From assembly GCF_003075095.1 (NCBI RefSeq), contig NZ_QCZF01000001.1, forward strand, positions 186,001 to 250,000: DNA of 64,000 nucleotides, read 5' to 3'. The DNA is from Blastococcus litoris (GTDB lineage: Bacteria > Actinomycetota > Actinomycetes > Mycobacteriales > Geodermatophilaceae). The first letter of the stretch is position 1. Every line of letters starts with the position of its first letter. The notes under the pieces were generated by a model. It was not told the origin of the DNA. It ran no database searches and worked only from the letters and a program-made list of their open reading frames with translations. Position numbers and translations under genes: made by a program. Shown piece after piece: positions 51,717-60,199 of this stretch.

Positions 51717-52997
51717 TCAGCCGACGCGGCGCAGGACGTCCGGGGAGAGCTGGTCGACGGCGGTGTGCCCGGTGAGCCCCAGCGTCAGGTCGAACTCGCC
51801 GAGGACGTCGGAGATCACCTGCTTCACGCCCTCCTCGCCGCCGAGCGCGAGCCCCCACGCGAACGGCCGGCCCAGCAGGACCGCCGTCGCCCCCAGCGCG
51901 ACGGCCGTGAAGACGTCGCCGCCGGTGCGGACCCCGCTGTCCAGGAGCACCGGCGCGCGGCCGGCGACGGCGCCGAGCACCTCCGGCAGCGCGTCGAGCG
52001 CGGAGATCGAGCGGTCGACCTGCCGGCCGCCGTGGGTGCTGACCACCAGGCCGTCCACGCCCTCGTCGAGCGCGCGCCGGGCGTCGTCGGGGTGCAGGAC
52101 GCCCTTGAGCAGGATCGGCAGCCGCGTCTTCGACCGCAGCCAGGCCAGGTCGTCCCAGGTGATGGAGGGCCGGGAGTAGATGCCGAGGAAGGTCTCGACG
52201 GCGGCCCGGGGGAGCGGCGACCTCAGGTTGTCGCGGAAGGACCCGGGCCACGCCTTGGCCATGCTCACCAGCGCCTTGACCGCGGCCGGCGTCGGCCGCG
52301 GCTGCGGCTGCCTGGGTCCGCCGGCGGCGACCTTCTCCTCGACCAGCCGGCGGAACACCGGGTCGGAGGTGTACTGCGCGATGCCCTTGCCGAGGGCGAA
52401 GGGCAGGTGGCCCAGGTCCAGGTCGCGCGGACGCCAGCCCAGCATCGTGGTGTCCAGGGTGACGACGATCGCGTCGCAGCCGGCTTTCGCGGCCCGCCCG
52501 ACCAGGCTCTCCACCAGCTCGTCCGACGTCGACCAGTAGAGCTGGAACCAGCGGGGGGAGTCGCCCATGACAGCGGCGCACTCCTCCATGGAGAAGGACC
52601 CCTGGTTGGAGAACACCATCGGGACGCCGGTGGCCGCGGCCGCGCGTGCGACGGCGCGGTCGGCCTCGTCGTGCACCAGCTCGAGGGCGCCCACCGGCCC
52701 GAGCAGCACCGGTGCGGGGATCCGCCGGCCGAAGATCTCGACCGAGGTGTCGCGGCTGCTCACGTCGCGCAGCACCCGGGGCACGACCGCCCACGTGTCG
52801 AACGCCGCCCGGTTGGCGCGCTGGGTGACCTCGTCGCCGGCGCCGCCCGCGACGTAGGCGTAGGCCCGGGGGTTCAGCGCCTTCTTCGCGGCCTGCTGCA
52901 GCTTGCGGGCCGCCACCGGCACGCGCGGGGTGTGGCCGTACACGCCGGCCCGGTAGACCTCGTTCTGCCGACGGCGGCCGGCGCCTGCTTCATCCAC
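51717..52997 (-). CDS. FMN-dependent alpha-hydroxyacid dehydrogenase/oxidase
   Basis: A 426-residue TIM-barrel flavoenzyme. It shows 'YAYVAGGAGDEVTQRANRAAF' at the start, 'LLKGVLHPDDARRALDEGVDGLVVSTHGGRQVDRSISALDALPEV' with the catalytic His in 'STHGGRQ', and 'LLDSGVRTGGDVFTAVALGATAVLLGRP' for FMN phosphate. Substrates in the family are lactate, glycolate, mandelate and long-chain 2-hydroxy acids; which applies is unclear. It resembles the LldD2/MftD branch of actinobacteria. ATG 52997. Confidence 0.9.
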   Translation of the reverse strand: MDEAGAGRRRQNEVYRAGVYGHTPRVPVAARKLQQAAKKALNPRAYAYVAGGAGDEVTQRANRAAFDTWAVVPRVLRDVSSRDTSVEIFGRRIPAPVLLGPVGALELVHDEADRAVARAAAATGVPMVFSNQGSFSMEECAAVMGDSPRWFQLYWSTSDELVESLVGRAAKAGCDAIVVTLDTTMLGWRPRDLDLGHLPFALGKGIAQYTSDPVFRRLVEEKVAAGGPRQPQPRPTPAAVKALVSMAKAWPGSFRDNLRSPLPRAAVETFLGIYSRPSITWDDLAWLRSKTRLPILLKGVLHPDDARRALDEGVDGLVVSTHGGRQVDRSISALDALPEVLGAVAGRAPVLLDSGVRTGGDVFTAVALGATAVLLGRPFAWGLALGGEEGVKQVISDVLGEFDLTLGLTGHTAVDQLSPDVLRRVG

Positions 52998-53163
52998 GCG
53001 GACACCGTAGTGACCGGTCTCTCACCGGCGGCGGGCGACCGCCGCACCGGGAAAGTTCCCGACACGCCGCACGACACGCCCGACGCGTCCGTAACGGGCT
53101 AGCAACGAAGCGTCACTTCCGTCATAGTCGCTGCGAAGTTGCACCACGCTTGGGGGAGCACGT

Positions 53164-54213
53164 ATCACCACCACTCTGCGGCCCGTCGTCGACCAGCGCC
53201 CGACGCCCCGCCTCGCTCGACCGGTCGCCTCCGCAGGTCTGCTCACCGGTTTCCTCGTCGCACTCCTCGGCGCCGCTCTCGCCGCCGCCGCGCCGGCCGC
53301 CGCCATCGACGACCCGACCCGCCCCGACGCCCGCGTGACCCACGGCCCGAGCTGCAGGCCCGGTGGTCTGGTGGTCGAGGTCGTGGCCGGGACGCTGCCC
53401 TACACCGTCCGCCTCGCGACCACCCGCACCCCGGCCGGCGAGGACGAGGCCCGGCTGCAGCCCGGTCAGACCGTGGTCCTGCGCAGCGGCGACGTCGCCT
53501 GGGGCGAGACCATCGACGGCCGGCTGGAGTTCACCGCCGGCGACGGCTCCGGCACGACGTACGTCGACGAGCTCGAGGAGTACAGCTTCACCCGCCCCAC
53601 CCGGGAGGACTGCGCCGCCGTCGCCCAGCCGACCGACCCCGACCCGGCCCCCCCGACGTCGGCGTCCCCCTCGGGCAGCGCCTCCGGCACGCCGGGCAGC
53701 CCCAGCACCGGGGCGGCGCCGACCACCGGTTCGACGTCCCCGGCGCCGGCTCCCACCGGGGTGCCGCGGACGACCGACCCGGCCGTCCCCGTGCCCGCCG
53801 AGGGTGCGGCCACGCCGCCCACGCGCGCGGTGAGCCCCGGCGAGACGGTCACCGTCGAGGCCAGCGGCTTCCTGCCGGGGGAGGAGGTCACCATCCAGCT
53901 GCACGAGGGCGGCGAGGTCCTCGGCAGGGCCACCGCCGGCTCCGACGGCACGGTCTCCGCCGACATCCGCATCCCCGACGGCGCCGCGGCCGGCCGGACG
54001 ACGGTCGACCTGGTCGGCGCCGACTCGGCCGTCGTCGCCGACGTGGAGCTGCGCATCGCCGGCTCCGAGCGCGTCGTGGCCTCCGAGGGCTGGGCCGACC
54101 TCGTCCCGCTGACCGCCGCGGCCATCGCGCTGGTGGGCAGCGTCTCCGGGCTGGTCTCGGTCGCCGGTGACCGGCGCGCCGCCCGGCGACACGCCCTCCC
54201 GCGGAGCGCCTGA
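53164..54213 (+). CDS. Secreted membrane-anchored protein, apparent ATC start
   Basis: A 349-residue exported protein with a signal peptide (hydrophobic core 'AGLLTGFLVALLGAALAAAAP', about residues 26-46). An N-terminal beta domain follows, then a Pro/Ser/Thr-rich linker (about 155-205), an Ig-like beta domain with 'PGETVTVEASGFLPGEEVTIQL', and a C-terminal helix (about 310-330) with a basic end. The function is unknown. No ATG, GTG or TTG lies in frame before the signal peptide back to the TAG at 53125. ATC 53164 is 5-6 nt after GGGGGAG, at the normal position. The GTG at 53335 would cut off the signal peptide. Confidence 0.8.
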   Translation: MTTTLRPVVDQRPTPRLARPVASAGLLTGFLVALLGAALAAAAPAAAIDDPTRPDARVTHGPSCRPGGLVVEVVAGTLPYTVRLATTRTPAGEDEARLQPGQTVVLRSGDVAWGETIDGRLEFTAGDGSGTTYVDELEEYSFTRPTREDCAAVAQPTDPDPAPPTSASPSGSASGTPGSPSTGAAPTTGSTSPAPAPTGVPRTTDPAVPVPAEGAATPPTRAVSPGETVTVEASGFLPGEEVTIQLHEGGEVLGRATAGSDGTVSADIRIPDGAAAGRTTVDLVGADSAVVADVELRIAGSERVVASEGWADLVPLTAAAIALVGSVSGLVSVAGDRRAARRHALPRSA

Positions 54214-54238
54214 GGCCGGCATCGGCGACGATGGTGGC

Positions 54239-54739
54239 GTGCCCCGCCCCGAGGACGCGCTCGCGCGCGGAGTTCCCCGGGATGCCGGGGCGGTGCCGGG
54301 GGCGGCGCCGCGGCCGGCCGAGACCTGGCTGCGCATCGTCCAGGTGCACGACCGCATCTCCCACCGGGTGGACTCCGCCCTGCACACCCAGCACGACCTC
54401 TCGCTGACCGGGTTCGAGGTGCTGCGGCGGCTGACCGAGTCACCGGGCGAGCGCACCAGCATGGGCCAGCTGGCCGAGGCGGTCGGGCTCTCCCGCGCGG
54501 GCGTCACCAGCACGGTGAACCGGCTGGTCGCGCAGGGGCTGGTGCTGCGCGAGCGCGGCGGCGAGGACCGCCGCCTGCTCCACGCCCGGCTCACCCCGGC
54601 CGGGCGGCAGCGCGTCGTCCAGGCGGCGGGCACGCACGACGACCTCGTGGCGCACCTGCTCGCCCTGCTCGGGGACGACGCCTCGCTGGTCACCGACGCC
54701 CTCGCGAGGGTGTCCGCGGCCACGCGCACCCGACGCTGA
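54239..54739 (+). CDS. MarR-family transcriptional regulator
   Basis: A 166-residue winged-helix regulator. It has 'TWLRIVQVHDRISHRVDSAL', 'LSLTGFEVLRRL', 'MGQLAEAVGLSRAGVTSTVNRLVAQGLVLRE' for the DNA-reading helix and 'GGEDRRLLHARLTPAGRQRV' for the wing. MarR dimers bind short palindromes and respond to aromatics or oxidants. About 30 residues precede the fold. Start GTG 54239. It lies 25 bases after the secreted protein gene. No target operator identified. Confidence 0.9.
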   Translation: MPRPEDALARGVPRDAGAVPGAAPRPAETWLRIVQVHDRISHRVDSALHTQHDLSLTGFEVLRRLTESPGERTSMGQLAEAVGLSRAGVTSTVNRLVAQGLVLRERGGEDRRLLHARLTPAGRQRVVQAAGTHDDLVAHLLALLGDDASLVTDALARVSAATRTRR

Positions 54740-54828
54740 GGAGTCCTCCCGGCCGACGGACGGCGACGGGCCGGGAAGCTTCAAGCCCGTAGTGTTTCAC
54801 CGGAACAAGATCGGGCACCGGCTCGTCC

Positions 54829-56328
54829 ATGTCGTCGGCGATCGCGAGCACCAGCGTCGTCGTCCCCACCATCGGACGGCCGTCGCTCGACGTGCTGCTC
54901 GACGCCCTCGCCGCCGCACGGGGCCCGCGGCCGGCCGAGCTGATCCTGGTCGACGACCGTCCCTCGGGAGCTCCGCTGCGGCCCGAGCGGCCCGGTCTCC
55001 CGCCCGTGCGCGTCGTGCGCACCGGCGGCGGGGGCCCCGCGCGGGCCCGCAACCTCGGCTGGCGGACGGCCCGCACGGAGTGGATCGCCTTCCTCGACGA
55101 CGACGTCGTCCCCGACCCCGACTGGTTCGAGCGCCTGGAGCAGGACCTCGCCGCGCTGCCGGCCGACGTCGCGGGCAGCCAGGGCCGCGTCCGCGTGCCG
55201 CTGCCGGAGGACCGTCGGCCCACCGACTGGGAGCGCGGCACGGCCGGCCTTGCGACCAGCAGCTGGATCACCGCCGACCTGGCCTACCGCCGCGCCGCGC
55301 TGGCCGCGGTGGGCGGCTTCGACGAGCGGTTCCCCCGCGCCTTCCGCGAGGACTCCGACCTGGCGCTGCGCGTGATGGACACCGGCGCGCGGCTGGTGCG
55401 CGGCGAGCGCTGGATCACCCACCCGGTGCGGCCCACCGACCGCTGGACCAGCGTGCGCGTGCAGGCCGGCAACGCCGACGACGTCCTCATGCGGCGCCTG
55501 CACGGACCGGACTGGCGCGAGCGGGCCGACGCCGCGCTCGGCCGCCGTCCGCAGCACACCGCGGTCACCGCCGCCGCCCTGGCCGCGGTCGGCCTCGCCG
55601 CGGCCCGCCGCCCGCGCGCGGCGGCACTGGCGGCGGTGGCCTGGCTCGCGGGCACCGCCGAGTTCGCCTGGGCGCGGATCGCACCCGGCCCGCGCACCCG
55701 CGACGAAGTCACCACCATGGCGCTCACCAGCGCCGCCATCCCGCCGCTGGCGACGTGGCACTGGCTGAAGGGCGTGGTCCGGCACCGCGGCGTCCCCGCC
55801 TGGCGCGGGCTGCCCGACCTGGTCCTGTTCGACCGCGACGGCACGCTCGTCCACGACGTCCCCTACAACGGCGACCCCGATCGGGTGCGCCCGGTCGACG
55901 GGGCGGAGGAGGCGCTGGACCGGCTGCGCGCCCGCGGCGTGCGCGTCGGCGTGGTCAGCAACCAGTCCGGCGTCGCCCGCGGGCTGATCACCCGCGAGCA
56001 GGTCGACGCCTGCATGACCCGACTCGAGGAGCTGCTCGGCCCCTTCGACACGGTGCAGTGCTGCCCGCACGGCCCCGACGACGGCTGCGCCTGCCGCAAG
56101 CCCGCGCCGGGCATGGTGAAGGCCGCCTGCGCCGAGCTGGACGTGGATCCCGCGCGCTGCGTCGTCATCGGCGACATCGGTGCCGACGTCGAGGCCGCGG
56201 CGGCCGCCGGCGCCGTCGGAATCATGGTGCCGACGCCGGTCACCCGCCGCGAGGAGGTCGCCGCCGCCGGCCGTCGCGCGGGCACGCTGACGGCGGCGGT
56301 CGACGACGTGCTGGCGGGGAGATGGTGA
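54829..56328 (+). CDS. GT2 glycosyltransferase fused to GmhB-type heptose-bisphosphate phosphatase
   Basis: A 499-residue fusion. Residues about 10-230 are a GT2 domain ('SVVVPTIGRPSLDVLL', 'ILVDDRP', 'IAFLDDDVVPDPDWFE', 'FREDSDLALRV'). From about 320 comes a HisB-N/GmhB HAD phosphatase: 'VLFDRDGTLVHDVPYNGDPD', 'VVSNQSGVARGLI', the zinc Cys set 'CCPHGPDDGCACRKP' and 'VVIGDIGADVEAA'. GmhB removes the 7-phosphate of D-glycero-manno-heptose 1,7-bisphosphate. A fusion with a transferase is unusual. First gene of the heptose operon; its stop overlaps the next start. Confidence 0.9.
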   Translation: MSSAIASTSVVVPTIGRPSLDVLLDALAAARGPRPAELILVDDRPSGAPLRPERPGLPPVRVVRTGGGGPARARNLGWRTARTEWIAFLDDDVVPDPDWFERLEQDLAALPADVAGSQGRVRVPLPEDRRPTDWERGTAGLATSSWITADLAYRRAALAAVGGFDERFPRAFREDSDLALRVMDTGARLVRGERWITHPVRPTDRWTSVRVQAGNADDVLMRRLHGPDWRERADAALGRRPQHTAVTAAALAAVGLAAARRPRAAALAAVAWLAGTAEFAWARIAPGPRTRDEVTTMALTSAAIPPLATWHWLKGVVRHRGVPAWRGLPDLVLFDRDGTLVHDVPYNGDPDRVRPVDGAEEALDRLRARGVRVGVVSNQSGVARGLITREQVDACMTRLEELLGPFDTVQCCPHGPDDGCACRKPAPGMVKAACAELDVDPARCVVIGDIGADVEAAAAAGAVGIMVPTPVTRREEVAAAGRRAGTLTAAVDDVLAGRW

Positions 56329-57326
56329 CCCGCACGGTGCTGGTCGCCCGGCTGGACAACGCCGGGGACGTGCTGCTGCAGGGCCCGATGGTCCGCGCGG
56401 TCGCCGCCGGCGCCGACCGGGTGGTGCTGCTGGCCGGGCCCGCCGGGGCGGAGGCCGCCCGGCTGCTGCCCGGGGTGGACGAGGTCTGGACCTGGGCCTG
56501 CCCGTGGATCCTCGGCGACCCCCCTCCCGTCGACGCCACGGACCTCGCGGGGCTCACCGAACGCATCCGCGCGCTGGCCCCCGACGAGGCGCTGATCAGC
56601 ACCTCCTTCCACCAGACCCCGCTGCCGCTGGCGATGCTCCTGCGCGCCGCCGGGGTCCCGCGGATCTCGGCGATCAGCGTCGACTACCCCGGATCGCTGC
56701 TCGACGTCCGCCACCGCGTGGACGAGGACCTGCCCGAACCCGAGCGGGCGCTGTCGCTCGCGCGCGCGGCCGGGTTCGAGCTGCTCGACGGGGACGACGG
56801 CCGGCTGGCCGTGCGGCGCCCGCTGCCCACTCCCCGGCACGAGCCCGGCTACGTCGTCGTGCACCCCGGGGCGTCGGTGCCCGCGCGGGCCTGGCCGGCG
56901 CAGCGGTGTGCGGAGGCCGTCGAGGCGCTGGCCGCCGCGGGGCACCGGGTGCTGGTCACCGGCGGTCCGGGGGAGCGGGAGCTCACCGCCGCTGTCGCCG
57001 GGTCGGCCGGACTCGACCTCGGCGGCGCCACCTCGCTGCCCGAGATGGCCGCGCTGCTCGACGGCGCCGCGGCCGTCGTCGTCGGCAACACCGGGCCGGC
57101 GCACCTCGCCGCCGCCGTCGGGACGCCCGTCGTCTCCCTGTTCGCGCCGGTCGTCCCGGCCGTGCGCTGGGCGCCCTACGGCGTCCCGGCCGTGCTGCTC
57201 GGCGACCAGACCGCCCCCTGCCGCGACACCCGGGCCCGCGAGTGCCCGGTGCCCGGCCACCCCTGCCTGACCTCGGTGACAGCGGACGACGTGGTCACCG
57301 CGGTGGAGAAGCTGGTGACGACGTGA
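56322..57326 (+). CDS. Family GT9 heptosyltransferase-like protein
   Basis: A 334-residue GT-B enzyme with the GT9 signature: 'RLDNAGDVLLQGPMVRAV', 'YVVVHPGASVPARAWPAQRC' and 'VVGNTGPAHLAAAVGTPVVSLFAPV'. Family members are WaaC/F/Q-type ADP-heptose transferases. It has the 'D.GD.l...p...l' start. ATG 56322 is just after GGGGAG, overlapping the previous stop by 7 bases. In an actinobacterium it will act on another acceptor than lipid A. A second GT9 lies at the end of the operon. Confidence 0.92.
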   Translation: MVTRTVLVARLDNAGDVLLQGPMVRAVAAGADRVVLLAGPAGAEAARLLPGVDEVWTWACPWILGDPPPVDATDLAGLTERIRALAPDEALISTSFHQTPLPLAMLLRAAGVPRISAISVDYPGSLLDVRHRVDEDLPEPERALSLARAAGFELLDGDDGRLAVRRPLPTPRHEPGYVVVHPGASVPARAWPAQRCAEAVEALAAAGHRVLVTGGPGERELTAAVAGSAGLDLGGATSLPEMAALLDGAAAVVVGNTGPAHLAAAVGTPVVSLFAPVVPAVRWAPYGVPAVLLGDQTAPCRDTRARECPVPGHPCLTSVTADDVVTAVEKLVTT

Positions 57327-57336
57327 AGGTCCGCTC

Positions 57337-58317
57337 ATGAAGGTGCTCGTCTGGCACGTGCACGGCTCCTGGACGACGGCGTTCGTCGAGGGCTCCCACG
57401 AGTACCTGATCCCGGTGACGGCCGAGCGGGGGCCCGACGGGCTGGGCCGGGCCCGCACCTGGGACTGGCCGGCGTCCGCCCGCGAGGTGACGCCGGAGCA
57501 GCTGCGCGAGGAGGACGTCGACGTCGTCGTCCTGCAGCGGACCCGCGACCTCGAGCTCGTGCGCGAGTGGCTGGGCCGCGAGCCCGGCCGCGACCTGCCC
57601 GCCGTCTTTCTGGAGCACAACGCGCCCGGGCTGGAGCCCGACGACGGGCCGGTGCCGCACACCCGGCACCCGCTGGCCGACCGCACCGACATCCCGATCG
57701 CGCACGTCACCCACTTCAACCGGCTCTTCTACGACAACGGCCGCGCGCCGACGACGGTCATCGAGCACGGCATCGTCGACCCGGGGGAGCGCTACACCGG
57801 CGAGCTGGCGCGGGCGGCCGTGGTCACCAACGAGCCGGTCCGCCGCGGCCGCACCGTCGGTGCCGACCTGCTGCCCGGGCTGGCCGAGGTCGCGCCGGTC
57901 GACGTCTTCGGCATGGGGCTGTCCGGCCTGCACGAGAGGTACGGCCTCGACCCCTCCCGCGTGGGCCTGTTCGACGACCCGCCGCAGGCGGCGATGCACG
58001 CCGAGCTCGCGCGGCGCCGCGTCTACGTGCACCCGGTGCGATGGACGTCGCTGGGCTTGTCGCTGCTCGAGGCGATGCACCTGGGCCTGCCCGTGGTCGC
58101 GCTGGCCACCACCGAGGCCGTCGAGGCGGTGCCGGCCGACGCCGGCGTGCTCTCGACCCGGCCCGAACGGCTGTGGGAGGCCGTCCGCACGTACCTGCAC
58201 GACGAGGACGCCGCCCGGCTGGCCGGCAAGGCGGCACGCGCCGCCGCGCTGGAGCGGTACGGGCTTCCCCGGTTCCTCCGCGATTGGGATGCGCTACTCG
58301 AGGAGGTGACCCGATGA
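57337..58317 (+). CDS. GT4-like glycosyltransferase
   Basis: A 326-residue GT-B type protein. It starts 'MKVLVWHVHGSWTTAFVEGSHEYLIP' and has 'IPIAHVTHFNRLFYDNGRAPTTVIEHGIVDPG' and 'VHPVRWTSLGLSLLEAMHLGLPVVALATTEAVEAVP'. The last segment includes the E-x-x-x-x-x-x-x-E-like region of GT4. It resembles transferases found near ADP-heptose genes. Sugar and acceptor are unknown. ATG 57337, 10 bases after the GT9 stop; overlaps the next gene by 4 bases. Confidence 0.85.
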   Translation: MKVLVWHVHGSWTTAFVEGSHEYLIPVTAERGPDGLGRARTWDWPASAREVTPEQLREEDVDVVVLQRTRDLELVREWLGREPGRDLPAVFLEHNAPGLEPDDGPVPHTRHPLADRTDIPIAHVTHFNRLFYDNGRAPTTVIEHGIVDPGERYTGELARAAVVTNEPVRRGRTVGADLLPGLAEVAPVDVFGMGLSGLHERYGLDPSRVGLFDDPPQAAMHAELARRRVYVHPVRWTSLGLSLLEAMHLGLPVVALATTEAVEAVPADAGVLSTRPERLWEAVRTYLHDEDAARLAGKAARAAALERYGLPRFLRDWDALLEEVTR

Positions 58318-59528
58318 GGATCGACCTGGTCAGCGAGCACGCGAGCCCGCTCGCGGCCATCGGCGGCGTGGACGCCGGCGGGCAGAACGTGCACGTGGCC
58401 GCGCTGGCGGCCGGGCTCGCCGCGCGCGGGCACGAGGTCACCGTGCACACCCGCCGCGACGACGCCGCGCTGCCGGAACGGGTGGTCGTGCAGGACGGCT
58501 ACAACGTCGTCCACGTGACCGCCGGCCCGCCCGAGCAGCTGCCCAAGGACGAGCTGCTCCAGCACATGCCCGCCTTCGCGCGGGTGCTGCGGCACGGCTG
58601 GGCGGCCGCGCGGCCCGATGTCGTCCACGCGCACTTCTGGATGAGCGGCCTGGCGTCGGTCGAGGCGTCGGCGAGCCTGCTCTCCCCGGTGCCGGTGCTG
58701 CAGACCTTCCACGCCCTCGGCTCGGTGAAGCGGCGCCACCAGGGCGACGCCGACACCTCGCCGGCCGAGCGGATCGACCTCGAGCGCGGGTTGTGCCGCG
58801 ACGTGAGCCACGTGGTCGCCACCTGCTCCGACGAGGTGTTCGAGCTGCGCCGGCTCGGACTGCCCAGCGACCGCGTCTCGATCGTGCCCTGCGGCGTCGA
58901 CACCTCGGTGTTCACGCCCCGGGGACCGGTGGCGCCCCGCGGGGAGCGCACGCGGCTGCTCGTCCTCGGCCGGCTGGTCGAGCGCAAGGGCCAGGACGAC
59001 GCGGTGCGGGCGCTGCGCGCGGTGCCCGACGCCGAGCTCGTCGTCGTGGGCGGCCCGCCGACCGACCGGCTGGCCGCCGACCCCGAGGTGCAGCGGCTGC
59101 GGGCCGTGGCCGCCGACGCAGGGGTGGCCGACCGGCTGGTGTTCACCGGCGCCGTCGCCCGGTCCGACGTCCCCGGCTGGATCCGCTCGGCCGACGTCGT
59201 CCTCGCCGTCCCCTGGTACGAGCCGTTCGGCATCACCCCGCTGGAGGCCATGGCGTGCGGGCGTCCCGTCGTCGCCACCGCCGTCGGCGGGCTGCAGGAC
59301 TCCGTGGCCGACGGCGTCACCGGCGACCTCGTGCCGCCGCGCGATCCGGAGCGCCTCGGCGAGGTGCTCGCCGCCCTGCTCGCCGACGACGAACGGCGGG
59401 CCGCGTACGGCGCCGCAGGCGTCCGCCGGGCGCGCGACCGCTACCGCTGGAGCCGTGTCGTCGCGGACACCGAAACCGTCTACCGGCAGGTGCTCGCCCG
59501 CCGCCGTCCCGTGGAGGTCGCCCGATGA
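58314..59528 (+). CDS. GT4 glycosyltransferase
   Basis: A 404-residue GT-B enzyme. 'SEHASPLAAIGGVDAGGQNVHVAALA' (GGQ-type donor loop), 'DVVHAHFWMSGLASV', 'GVDTSVF', 'LLVLGRLVERKGQDDAVRAL' and 'VPWYEPFGITPLEAMACGRPVVATAVGGLQDSV' give the complete GT4 set with both catalytic Glu residues. It is similar to MshA- and sucrose-synthase-like proteins. Probably transfers one sugar of the heptose-containing glycan. ATG 58314 in ATGA overlap, and again ATGA to the next gene. Confidence 0.92.
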   Translation: MRIDLVSEHASPLAAIGGVDAGGQNVHVAALAAGLAARGHEVTVHTRRDDAALPERVVVQDGYNVVHVTAGPPEQLPKDELLQHMPAFARVLRHGWAAARPDVVHAHFWMSGLASVEASASLLSPVPVLQTFHALGSVKRRHQGDADTSPAERIDLERGLCRDVSHVVATCSDEVFELRRLGLPSDRVSIVPCGVDTSVFTPRGPVAPRGERTRLLVLGRLVERKGQDDAVRALRAVPDAELVVVGGPPTDRLAADPEVQRLRAVAADAGVADRLVFTGAVARSDVPGWIRSADVVLAVPWYEPFGITPLEAMACGRPVVATAVGGLQDSVADGVTGDLVPPRDPERLGEVLAALLADDERRAAYGAAGVRRARDRYRWSRVVADTETVYRQVLARRRPVEVAR

Positions 59529-60199
59529 GCGTCACCCCGCACTCCTTCTTCGAGAACGTCGTCGCGTCGCCCGACACGTGCACCCACCTCACCGGGGCCG
59601 ACCACGTGCGCTCCCTGCAGGCGGCCCTGACCTCGCTGGACGGGCAGCTCGACGCCCTCGACCGCTGGGGCCGCGAGCTCGCGGGAGTGCTGTGCGGGGA
59701 GAGCCGCGGTCGGCTGCTGGCCGCCGGGAACGGGGGCAGCGCCGCCCAGGCCCAGCACCTCACGGCGGAGCTGGTGGGCCGCTACCGCGCCGACCGGCCG
59801 CCGTTCTCGGCGATCTGCCTCACCGCGGAGACGTCGTCGCTGACCGCGATCGCGAACGACTACCCGGCCGACGAGCTCTTCGCCCGGCAGGTCGAGGCGC
59901 ACGGCCGCGGGGGTGACGTGCTGATCCTCCTGTCGACGTCGGGTCGCTCGCCCAATGCCGTGGCCGCCGCCCGGCGGGCCCGGGAGTGCGGGATCACGGT
60001 GCTCGCGCTGACCGGTCCCGCGCCCAACCCGCTGGCGGCCGCCGCCGACGACGCGGTGTGCATCGAGTCGCCCTGGACGGCGACCGTGCAGGAGTGCCAC
60101 CTGGTGGCGCTGCACCTGATCTGCGCGGCCTTCGACGCCGCGGTGCTCGCCGAGCCCTCGCGCGTGCCCGCCGGCCCGTCGTTCGGGAGCGCGTCGTGA
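59525..60199 (+). CDS. gmhA: Sedoheptulose-7-phosphate isomerase
   Basis: A 224-residue SIS-domain enzyme. 'LLAAGNGGSAAQAQHLTAELVGRY' and 'TSGRSPNAVAAARRARECGITVLALTG' are GmhA signatures, and 'ECHLVALHLIC' has the zinc-binding residues at the C-terminus. It converts sedoheptulose 7-phosphate to D-glycero-manno-heptose 7-phosphate. About 25 extra N-terminal residues precede the fold. ATG 59525; ends in GTGA overlap with the kinase gene. Confidence 0.92.
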   Translation: MSVTPHSFFENVVASPDTCTHLTGADHVRSLQAALTSLDGQLDALDRWGRELAGVLCGESRGRLLAAGNGGSAAQAQHLTAELVGRYRADRPPFSAICLTAETSSLTAIANDYPADELFARQVEAHGRGGDVLILLSTSGRSPNAVAAARRARECGITVLALTGPAPNPLAAAADDAVCIESPWTATVQECHLVALHLICAAFDAAVLAEPSRVPAGPSFGSAS

